From positions 1 to 27,134 of the forward strand of contig CALAUH010000087.1 of assembly GCA_937892225.1 (NCBI GenBank): a stretch of 27,134 nt of DNA. Reading direction: 5' to 3'. The translations under genes were made by a program, and so were the position numbers. A model generated the notes under the pieces. The model saw nothing but the letters and a program-made list of their open reading frames with translations. It did no database searches and was not told where the DNA came from. Positions 7,177-14,033 of this stretch are shown one piece after another (the stretch's first letter is position 1; each line of letters starts with the position of its first letter). This DNA comes from an uncultured Treponema sp. (lineage in GTDB: Bacteria; Spirochaetota; Spirochaetia; Treponematales; Treponemataceae).

Positions 7177-7599
7177 ATGACAAATAAAAAACCTTTATTA
7201 GCACTTTTAGCAACATTATTCATTGCAACATTTTTCAGCAGCTGTATTATCGTAGACGGCGAATGGGATTGGGATTATGAATCTTCATCTTCTTCTACAA
7301 CATACAGTGTTATTTATAACTCTGTAAGTTATGTAGATTACAGACTTGATACAGGAAAAACATTAAATTCAAGCCGTTACTATTATGACGATATCAGTTA
7401 TAAAGATTATGACGATTATTCAACAGAACCTGGTGCAAGATATAATTCATACACAAGAAGAGAACTTATAAATAAAATACAGAATTATCTTTCTATGGAT
7501 TATGATGCAGCATCTGATGCAGCAAGCTTCCTTATTAATAACAAACATTCAATTGTTTATGCTTTAGTAGGCTCTGAAGTTCGTTATATTGTAAGATAA
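7177..7599 (+). CDS. Small Tyr/Ser-rich lipoprotein of unknown function
   Basis: A 140-residue exported protein. The N-terminus is a lipoprotein signal (KK at 4-5, hydrophobic 7-20) ending in FFSSC, with C23 as the acylated residue; Phe at -3 is unusual in Escherichia coli but accepted in spirochaetes. The mature part starts IIVDGEWDWDYE, then has a run of five serines, then a segment extremely rich in Tyr, Asp and Ser (YYYDDISYKDYDDY around 68-81). The end (about 97-140) is a more ordinary, helix-prone segment, RRELINKIQNYLSMDYDAAS. I recognise no domain. It has its own promoter, ribosome binding site and strong terminator, so it is a stand-alone transcript and probably reasonably expressed. 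A surface or periplasmic role is inferred only from the lipobox. Confidence 0.75.
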   Translation: MTNKKPLLALLATLFIATFFSSCIIVDGEWDWDYESSSSSTTYSVIYNSVSYVDYRLDTGKTLNSSRYYYDDISYKDYDDYSTEPGARYNSYTRRELINKIQNYLSMDYDAASDAASFLINNKHSIVYALVGSEVRYIVR

Positions 7600-7640
7600 A
7601 AACTTAAACCCACTTAGAGTTTTTGTAAATTATAAAATTA

Positions 7641-7674
7641 GGTTGCCTGATTTTTTCAGGCAACCTTTTTTTTT
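7641..7674 (+). terminator. Strong intrinsic terminator of the lipoprotein gene
   Basis: A perfect 10-bp stem (GGTTGCCTGA with TCAGGCAACC), a 5-base T loop, and a run of nine T's. The end of the T run merges into the -35 box of the next gene. Confidence 0.95.
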
Positions 7675-7701
7675 GACAACTTTAATTCTATAGATTATTC
7701 T
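7673..7701 (+). promoter_or_regulatory. Promoter of the 217-aa unknown gene, overlapping the terminator T-run
   Basis: A perfect TTGACA (7673-7678) begins in the terminator T-run; TATTCT (7696-7701) follows after 17 bp. The expected start is about 7708, four bases before the ATG at 7712, so the leader is almost absent and there is no ribosome binding site. Confidence 0.55.
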
Positions 7702-7711
7702 ATTAATAGAT

Positions 7712-8365
7712 ATGTCTGATTTAGAAGAAAACTTAAAACCTCTTGATACTCTTTTCTGGAGAAATATAATTTCATCTTTAATTTATATCCGTTGTCCAGA
7801 CGAAATAAAATCTTTAAAAAAAGCAAAATATCATATTAATTCACAAGATGATGGTATCTTTGCAGTATGTTATCTAGATCATAGAAATGGAATTTCATTC
7901 GAAGTTCTTGCAACAGCACATTTATCTGAATCAGAAATCATTATCAGCAGAATTAATAACAGAACACCTAAAGTTTACAGAATGGAATCTTTTTTAAAAA
8001 ACGACGCTTTAACACAAGATTTTTTTGAAAAAGAAACAATTAAATTTCAAGATAAACTTTCTTCAATTACCGATGCCTATAATTATGATTATCAGGAAGC
8101 AATTGAAACAAGAAAAATAACTGAACTAGACCCGTTTAGATTTAATCAATTCCCGGATGATATAAAAATTCTAATCATCGGAAAAAAAATAACTACAGAA
8201 GAAATCTGGATAAGGGCAAATCACATGGAAGGAACTACAATTTTTGGTGAACTTCTGAACGAACCTAATCAAGATATTGGACTTCATTGTGGTGATGTAA
8301 TCAGTTTTAATCTGATTAAAAACAAAGAATCTATAATTCAACCTGTTCATTTTTTAGATAAATAA
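7712..8365 (+). CDS. Conserved-looking hypothetical protein, cytoplasmic
   Basis: A 217-residue protein that I cannot place in a family with confidence. It has no signal peptide or membrane segment. The N-terminal part (about 15-110) alternates beta-like and charged segments (SLIYIRCPDEIKSLKKAKYH, FAVCYLDHRNGISFEVLATA). The C-terminal part (about 150-215) reads DDIKILIIGKKITTEEIWIR, then EGTTIFGELLNEPNQDIG and GLHCGDVISFNLI. That pattern, in which a residue stretch meaning 'more than this is an upgraded leftover' is followed by N-x-P and G-D-x-I, faintly recalls the DUF2185/DUF2314 family found in contact-dependent immunity contexts, but no toxin gene is nearby and the match is weak. The start is supported by a promoter whose start site lies just before the ATG. 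Its stop abuts the stop of the convergent chemoreceptor. Confidence 0.65.
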   Translation: MSDLEENLKPLDTLFWRNIISSLIYIRCPDEIKSLKKAKYHINSQDDGIFAVCYLDHRNGISFEVLATAHLSESEIIISRINNRTPKVYRMESFLKNDALTQDFFEKETIKFQDKLSSITDAYNYDYQEAIETRKITELDPFRFNQFPDDIKILIIGKKITTEEIWIRANHMEGTTIFGELLNEPNQDIGLHCGDVISFNLIKNKESIIQPVHFLDK

Positions 8366-10432
8366 TTAAATACTGAACTGATCTACCTGAGTAGCAATTT
8401 CACTAATTGAATTAGACATATCTTGTGTAATCTTATTTAATTCATCACCTGTATCATTAATTTTCTTGGCACCATAACTCATTTCTTTAAGATTCTTTTT
8501 CATTGCCTGAGTTACTTCCTGTAAATTCTTTACATTTGCAAGAATAAATTTATTTCCATCAGCCATTTCTTTAGAAGCTTCTCTTACTTCACTTGTACTT
8601 TCATTCATATCCTGTAAAGCAATGCTGATTTTATTTGAACCTTTTGCCTGTTCATCAAGAGTTGTCTTCATATCTTTTACAATCTGATTAGTCTTATTAA
8701 TATTATCCGTTACATTCTGGAACGCAAGATTAGACTGTTCTGATGCATTTACTACACTATCAATAGATTGAATAATTCCAATCAACTGTTCACTAATAGT
8801 TTTAGACTGAGCACCTGAAGTTTCAGAAAGTTTTCGAATTTCATCTGCAACGACAGAGAATCCTTTACCAGCTTCTCCGGCATGTGCAGCTTCAATTGCA
8901 GCGTTCATTGCAAGAAGGTTTGTCTGTTCTGCAATATCTGAAATTGCCTGGTTAGCTTCCTGTAAAGCTTCACTCTGATTTTTAATATCAACAACTTTAT
9001 AGTTTACATTAATCTGTAATTCTGAACCTTGTTTTGCACTAGTTATAAGTTCTTTAAATGATGTAGACATATTATCTACAGCAGTTTGAATAAATGAAAT
9101 ATTATCAATCATTTTTTGAATTGCGGCAGATGCTTCTATTACTCCATTACTTTGAACTTCAATCATTTTTTCAAGGGCATTAATATTAGAAGCAATTTCT
9201 TCTACAGATTCAGAAGTCTGGGCTACACTTTCACTTTGTGCATCAATATTACTGTCTACATATTTCATATTATGAACAATCATATCGATTGTTTCTGTTG
9301 TTTCTCTTGTAGATTCAAGAAGTTTATTACCTGCAATATTAAGTTTATCTTTAGATTTTTTAATTCCTGAAACAATTTCCTGTAAAATTTCAATGAATGT
9401 ATTAAATCCTCTTACAACATCACCAATTTCATCTTTTGAACTTCCAGGCATACGTTTTGTTAAATCGGCAGTACCACTTGCAATTTCTTTTACAGATTTT
9501 TTTACATTATTCAAAGGATTTGTAAATTTTCTGATAAAGATTGCAGCAACTATACTACACAAAACTACGATAATACCAAAAATTGCAAGAAGAAGAATTT
9601 CCAAATCATACAAAGGTGAATAGAAAATAGAATATGGAACTGTAAAAATAAGACTCCACTGTGTACCATTTTCAAATGGACGATACCAGATAATCATCTT
9701 TTCACCAGTTTCCTGGTCAATATAAATATCTTTGTTAGTTTCACCTTTACTTATACTTTCAAGATATGGTTCAAGATATGGTAATTCCTGCGACATTCCA
9801 GAAACATCGTTTCCATTACCGACAACTCTTTTAGTACCAAAATCATAAATTAAAGGATAATTTTCTCCACCAATATCTGTCTGTGCACATGCCTTTGAGA
9901 ACAAGTTTCCGCGTAAGTTTGAAACCATTGCACCAATGACTTTTCCATCATTAGATGTAACTGGAATAGAATAAGAAACATATGGTGTGTGTGATTTTTT
10001 ATTAACAATTGGAACAGAAATATTTTCTTTTACAAGAACGACATTATTAAAATAATCCATATCATCATAATAATAAGACTGACCGACAATTCCTGCACCT
10101 ACACCAGTTTTATCAAAATAAGAAAAAATCTCGTACTTACCGTTATTGTTTTTAATAATTCCTTTTAACTGTTTATTTTTATCTTCTGTAGAAATTTTTG
10201 TATCTTTAAAAATTGACATATAAGAAAGAGCACGTAATAAAGTAATTTCCTGCTGATTCTCTCTGTCTATTTTTGTAATGATTGATGTAGACAATGAATT
10301 TACTTTTTCTTCCAGTTGATTATCAATTAAATTTTTTTCAACAAAATATGCACAACCACCAACTGAAAGTGTTGCAACTAATACAGCGAAAATAACAATT
10401 AAGACTAATTTAAAACGTAAAGAAATTCTCAA
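8366..10432 (-). CDS. Methyl-accepting chemotaxis protein with dCache-type sensor (MCP1)
   Basis: A 688-residue transmembrane chemoreceptor. The order is: TM1 (about 8-30), a periplasmic double-Cache-type sensor (about 35-270, including VSYSIPVTSNDGKVIGAMVS at 152-171), TM2 (about 278-300), HAMP (about 301-355, with GTADLTKR and DEIGDVVRGFN), then a long helical signalling domain. The conserved hairpin tip is AEQTNLLAMNAAIEAAHAGE (501-520) followed by GKGFSVVADEIRKLSE, which binds CheA/CheW. There is no C-terminal pentapeptide for CheR/CheB docking; it ends VDQFSI. The ligand cannot be read from the sequence. The start is a TTG at 10432, chosen because AGGAG lies seven bases upstream and the reading frame begins cleanly there. 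A TTGACA promoter precedes it. The stop abuts that of the upstream convergent gene. Confidence 0.93.
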   Translation of the reverse strand: MRISLRFKLVLIVIFAVLVATLSVGGCAYFVEKNLIDNQLEEKVNSLSTSIITKIDRENQQEITLLRALSYMSIFKDTKISTEDKNKQLKGIIKNNNGKYEIFSYFDKTGVGAGIVGQSYYYDDMDYFNNVVLVKENISVPIVNKKSHTPYVSYSIPVTSNDGKVIGAMVSNLRGNLFSKACAQTDIGGENYPLIYDFGTKRVVGNGNDVSGMSQELPYLEPYLESISKGETNKDIYIDQETGEKMIIWYRPFENGTQWSLIFTVPYSIFYSPLYDLEILLLAIFGIIVVLCSIVAAIFIRKFTNPLNNVKKSVKEIASGTADLTKRMPGSSKDEIGDVVRGFNTFIEILQEIVSGIKKSKDKLNIAGNKLLESTRETTETIDMIVHNMKYVDSNIDAQSESVAQTSESVEEIASNINALEKMIEVQSNGVIEASAAIQKMIDNISFIQTAVDNMSTSFKELITSAKQGSELQINVNYKVVDIKNQSEALQEANQAISDIAEQTNLLAMNAAIEAAHAGEAGKGFSVVADEIRKLSETSGAQSKTISEQLIGIIQSIDSVVNASEQSNLAFQNVTDNINKTNQIVKDMKTTLDEQAKGSNKISIALQDMNESTSEVREASKEMADGNKFILANVKNLQEVTQAMKKNLKEMSYGAKKINDTGDELNKITQDMSNSISEIATQVDQFSI

Positions 10433-10452
10433 ACAATACTCCTAACATATCT

Positions 10453-10480
10453 ATTTTAATACTTATTTTTATAATGTCAA
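10453..10480 (-). promoter_or_regulatory. Promoter of MCP1
   Basis: On the minus strand a perfect TTGACA (10475-10480) and TAAAAT (10453-10458) are separated by 16 bp. The expected start is near 10446, giving a leader of about 14 bases that carries AGGAG. It begins six bases after the stop of the microprotein gene. Confidence 0.65.
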
Positions 10481-10485
10481 AAAAT

Positions 10486-10632
10486 TTATATTTTTTTATC
10501 ACATTGTTTAGAGAACGGGCAGCTTAAACAATCATGACGGCAATTTTTATTATTTTTCTTATCTTTAACCATTTTTATAATTATCAATATTATTATAGTG
10601 ATTAAAATTAAAGCTGTTATAAAAGTACTCAT
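10486..10632 (-). CDS. 48-aa Cys-rich single-pass membrane microprotein (FeoB-associated type)
   Basis: A short gene easily missed by gene finders. It starts at the ATG at 10632, preceded by GGAG with six bases of spacing, and stops at 10486-10488. The product has a strongly hydrophobic N-terminal helix (about 4-19, mostly Ile/Leu/Thr), a basic stretch (MVKDKKNNKN, 21-30), and a cysteine cluster CRHDCLSCPFSKQC (31-44; spacing C-x3-C-x2-C-x5-C). That architecture, one membrane helix then lysines then four cysteines, matches the FeoB-associated Cys-rich membrane protein family (PF12669). In known cases these sit beside the ferrous-iron transporter FeoB, but no feo gene is in this window. The cysteines could bind iron or a cluster on the cytoplasmic side (inference). 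A further Cys-only role as a redox or zinc protein is possible. Confidence 0.7.
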   Translation of the reverse strand: MSTFITALILITIIILIIIKMVKDKKNNKNCRHDCLSCPFSKQCDKKI

Positions 10633-10723
10633 CTTATACTCCAGACCTTTTTTTATTTGTAAAATTACAAAAATACCTTATATTTAAATTAATAGATTTT
10701 ATTAAAATATTAAAGGAATTTTT

Positions 10724-11881
10724 ATGAATAAGAATATTTTATCAACTTGTTTAATTTTACTTACAGGCTTAAATTTATTAAGTGCACAATCTAATATCGA
10801 CAAAAAAAGTCTTGAAGCCATTAATAAATTTAATGATGAAGTTTTTTTACAGCTAAATGATTATGAACAGAACGTATTTTTCTCATCAGTTTCTATTTAC
10901 AATCTGCTTTATGCTTTATTACAAGGTTCAGGCGGGACTACTGCAAAAGAAATAGCTGATACAATAAACATTAATCCAAATGAAAATAATGAATTTTTAG
11001 AAAAAGTCCTTACTTCCATAGACAACATGACGAATTCAATCTGGTATCAGAAATCATATAAAATAAACAAAGACTATATTGCAAAAATCAATAAATTAAA
11101 TTTTAAGCAGAATCCTGTAGATTTTAAAAAATCTACTTCTGTTACAAAAAAAATCAATAATTTTATCAGCAAAAATACAGACAAGATGATTCCAAACTTT
11201 TTACAGCAGGATTTACCTTCCGACACAAAATTAATTCTTTTAAATACACTTTGTTTTGAACAGAAATGGGAAAACGAATTTCAAGAAGAAAATACACATA
11301 AAAATACATTTTACATTTCTAAAACAGAAAAAATCCAGAAAGATATGATGAACGCAAGTTTTAATGTTTTATATTTTGAAAACAAGGATTTTAAAATCAT
11401 TAAACTGCCATACAAAAACAACAGATATTCAATGATTATTTATCTTCCAAACGATATTTCATATGATTTTTCTAAAATTAAACTTTCTGAATTAACCGAC
11501 GAATTTTTATCACCAGATAAAAGCATATTTACTAAAGTTGATATAAGTTTACCAAAATTTGAAACTGATATGAAAGTTGATTTAATTCCGATTTTAAACA
11601 AAATGGGCATTAATCTTGCTTTTACACCAAATTCAGATATTTCTAAAATTTTTTCAAACGGTCAAAAACTTTTCGTAGATACAGCAATTCATCAGGCTAA
11701 AATTTCAGTAAATGAAAAAGAAACTAAAGCTGCAGCAGTAACAATGTTCGGATTAAAAGCTATGGCAATGCCTCCTGTAGATAAAAAGGAATTTATTGCC
11801 AATCATCAGTTCTGCTATACAATTTATGATGAAGAATTAAATATAAATCTGTTTTCTGGAATTATAAGAAATCCTAAATAA
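10724..11881 (+). CDS. Secreted serpin (serine protease inhibitor)
   Basis: A 385-residue serpin-fold suicide inhibitor of proteases. The signal peptide covers about 1-21 (ILSTCLILLTGLNLLSA), so it is exported; there is no lipobox. Core serpin signatures are NVFFSSVSIYNLLYALLQGS (50-69), LILLNTLCFEQKWENEF (170-186), KLPYKNNRYSMIIYLP (227-242) and DISLPKFETD (273-282). The reactive-centre loop spans about 331-351: hinge EKETKAAAVT, then MFGLKAMAMPP. The small-residue hinge (P14 Thr, P12-P10 Ala) is that of an inhibitory serpin, although P15 is Glu instead of the usual Gly. The C-terminal signature FIANHQFCYTIYDEELNINL is a variant of the family pattern. An AAAGGA ribosome binding site precedes the ATG. 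It lies between two chemoreceptor genes and appears monocistronic. A target such as host or competitor proteases is inference. Confidence 0.93.
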   Translation: MNKNILSTCLILLTGLNLLSAQSNIDKKSLEAINKFNDEVFLQLNDYEQNVFFSSVSIYNLLYALLQGSGGTTAKEIADTININPNENNEFLEKVLTSIDNMTNSIWYQKSYKINKDYIAKINKLNFKQNPVDFKKSTSVTKKINNFISKNTDKMIPNFLQQDLPSDTKLILLNTLCFEQKWENEFQEENTHKNTFYISKTEKIQKDMMNASFNVLYFENKDFKIIKLPYKNNRYSMIIYLPNDISYDFSKIKLSELTDEFLSPDKSIFTKVDISLPKFETDMKVDLIPILNKMGINLAFTPNSDISKIFSNGQKLFVDTAIHQAKISVNEKETKAAAVTMFGLKAMAMPPVDKKEFIANHQFCYTIYDEELNINLFSGIIRNPK

Positions 11882-11884
11882 AAT

Positions 11885-11913
11885 TTGGACTATATCATAA
11901 ATTATAGTATAAT
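11885..11913 (+). promoter_or_regulatory. Promoter of MCP2 with a palindromic spacer
   Basis: A perfect TATAAT (11908-11913) lies 17 bp after TTGGAC (11885-11890). The spacer is framed by an inverted repeat ACTATA / TATAGT (11889-11894 and 11903-11908), which might be a regulator site or chance in AT-rich DNA. The leader of about 28 bases contains AGAGG before the ATG. Confidence 0.5.
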
Positions 11914-11948
11914 AGAAGAATAAACCACGTTTCTATACAGAGGTTATC

Positions 11949-14033
11949 ATGAACAGTTTACGAGTAAAAATTTGTATTGTTGCATTATCTGTAATGACAA
12001 TTTCAAACATTTTAATTGTTACTTTATCTCTCAAAAAATCTAAAAAAAGTCTTGAACAGGAGATGGTAAAATCATTAACAGAATCTGTACATGCAACAGC
12101 TGATTCTGTCCGGGCATCAAACGAAAAAGAATTTAAAATGCTGGAAACTCTTGCCGCAATTCCAGATATTCGAAATCCTGAAATTTCACTTTTGGACAAA
12201 GCCCACATAATCTACGGAGCATTATCTTTAGACAAAGATTATATAGACGTAGCAATTCTTGACGAAAACGGTATGTCTTGGATTAACAATGGCGAAAAAA
12301 TGATTTCTTTTGCCGAAAGAGATTATTATCAGCAGCCATTTAAAACTGGAAAAAGATATGTTACTGATCCATTTATTAATAAAGTCACAAATTCAATGGC
12401 TATTTTCTATTCAGTTCCAGTTTTTGATTCAGACAATAAAATCATAAACGTTATTTTCTGTGTAATTGACGGATACAAATTAAGTGATCTTGCTTGTGAC
12501 CATAAAGCTGGTAACGAAAGACCATCTTCTATTATTAGTTTAAATACAGGTTTAACAATTGCCTCAGAAAATCATGATTTAGTTGCAAGTGAAGAAATTT
12601 TAAATGAAGCCACACATAGCAATAATATCAATTATTCAACAACATACGAAATGGTTCAAAAAGGTGAAACAAACTATTCAACATACAAAAAAGATAATGA
12701 AAAATTCATCTGTGCTTTTGAAAGAATTCCAGATACAAACTGGATGTCAATCAATACGATTCCTTTTAATGATTTCCAGTCAAGTATTAATAATTTAAGA
12801 ACAGGAATTATCATCCTTGCATTAGTTATTATGATTTTATCAATCGCGCTTTTAGCATTCGTAATTACAATGGCAATTAAGCCTTTGAATAAAGTAAAAT
12901 CTGCTATTAACGAAATTGCAACAGGAAATGCAGACTTAACAAAACGAATAGATATAAAAACAAATGATGAAGTCGGTGATGTTGTAAAGGGATTCAATCT
13001 TTTTGAAAATAAACTTCAGTCTATAATTTCTGACATTATGATATCAAAAGATTCTTTACAAGCAGTTGGTAAAAATATGTCGGAAAATGCAAAAGAAACA
13101 ACAGACGCTATTTCCGAAGTTTATGTAAATATTGCAAACATGCAGAATGATATTATTAAACAAAGTGAAAGTGTTCAAAATACTGTTTCTGCAGTCACTG
13201 AAATATCTTCAAATATTAAATCACTTGAAAATATGATTGATAATCAATCTGTCGGTGTAACAAATGCTTCTTCATCTGTCAGTGATTTAATCAGCAATAT
13301 TTCTAATATTAACGCTTTAATAAACGATATGTCTGATTTCTTTACAAAATTACTTTCTACAACAGATGGTAGTGTTGAAAAACAGCAGCTTGTAAGCAAG
13401 AAACTCAGTGAAATTGAAGCACAATCTCAGACTTTACAAAATGCGAACGCAGTAATTTCTAGAATTGCAAATAAAACAAAACTTCTTGCCATGAATGCGG
13501 CAATTGAAGCTGCACATGCCGGTGAAGCAGGAAAAGGTTTCTCGGTTGTTGCAGATGAAATTAAAAGACTTTCAGAAACTTCTGCCAGAGAATCTAATAA
13601 TATTACAGAGCAATTAAGTCATATTATGGAATCAATTATCGATGTTGTTCAATCTTCAACAGAATCTACAAAATCTCTTACTACAATTTCTGATTTAATT
13701 AGTTCAACAAATAGTCTTGTAACTAATATTAAAGAATCTATGGCAGAACAAAACTATAAATCTTCTCAAATTAAAGAAACTTTAAATACAATGACAAATC
13801 ATACTTCAGAAGTATTATCTGCAAGTAAAGAAATGTCTGTCGGTAATAAAGCAATTCTTATAGAAGTTGAAAATCTTCAGGATTCAACAAACTCTATCAA
13901 AGATAATATGATAAAAATTTCCAGAAACGCAGATAAAATCAACGAATCTGGAAATGAATTAAAAGAGATTGCTCCAAAGATGAAAACATCTATTAAGAAT
14001 ATTTCTTTACAGATTGACAGATTTAAGATTTAA
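11949..14033 (+). CDS. Methyl-accepting chemotaxis protein with dCache-type sensor and altered tip (MCP2)
   Basis: A 694-residue chemoreceptor, a paralogue of the one at 8366-10432. Order: TM1 (about 7-27), periplasmic Cache sensor (about 35-280; VAILDENGMSWINNGEKMIS at 101-120, FYSVPVFDSDNKIINVIFCV at 153-172), TM2 (about 286-308), HAMP (about 309-360; GNADLTKR, DEVGDVVKGFN), then the signalling helices. The hairpin tip reads ANKTKLLAMNAAIEAAHAGE (507-526). Where the paralogue and most receptors have E-Q-T-N, this one has N-K-T-K (508-511), putting two lysines in the receptor-receptor and CheA/CheW contact region. There is no CheR/CheB pentapeptide at the end. The ATG has AGAGG six bases upstream. 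The gene's 3' end overlaps that of the convergent GH39 gene by 4 bp. Confidence 0.92.
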   Translation: MNSLRVKICIVALSVMTISNILIVTLSLKKSKKSLEQEMVKSLTESVHATADSVRASNEKEFKMLETLAAIPDIRNPEISLLDKAHIIYGALSLDKDYIDVAILDENGMSWINNGEKMISFAERDYYQQPFKTGKRYVTDPFINKVTNSMAIFYSVPVFDSDNKIINVIFCVIDGYKLSDLACDHKAGNERPSSIISLNTGLTIASENHDLVASEEILNEATHSNNINYSTTYEMVQKGETNYSTYKKDNEKFICAFERIPDTNWMSINTIPFNDFQSSINNLRTGIIILALVIMILSIALLAFVITMAIKPLNKVKSAINEIATGNADLTKRIDIKTNDEVGDVVKGFNLFENKLQSIISDIMISKDSLQAVGKNMSENAKETTDAISEVYVNIANMQNDIIKQSESVQNTVSAVTEISSNIKSLENMIDNQSVGVTNASSSVSDLISNISNINALINDMSDFFTKLLSTTDGSVEKQQLVSKKLSEIEAQSQTLQNANAVISRIANKTKLLAMNAAIEAAHAGEAGKGFSVVADEIKRLSETSARESNNITEQLSHIMESIIDVVQSSTESTKSLTTISDLISSTNSLVTNIKESMAEQNYKSSQIKETLNTMTNHTSEVLSASKEMSVGNKAILIEVENLQDSTNSIKDNMIKISRNADKINESGNELKEIAPKMKTSIKNISLQIDRFKI

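Noticed and set aside
9116..9623. Plus-strand open frames inside MCP1
   Set aside because: Antisense shadows of conserved HAMP and signalling-domain codons; no independent start signals.
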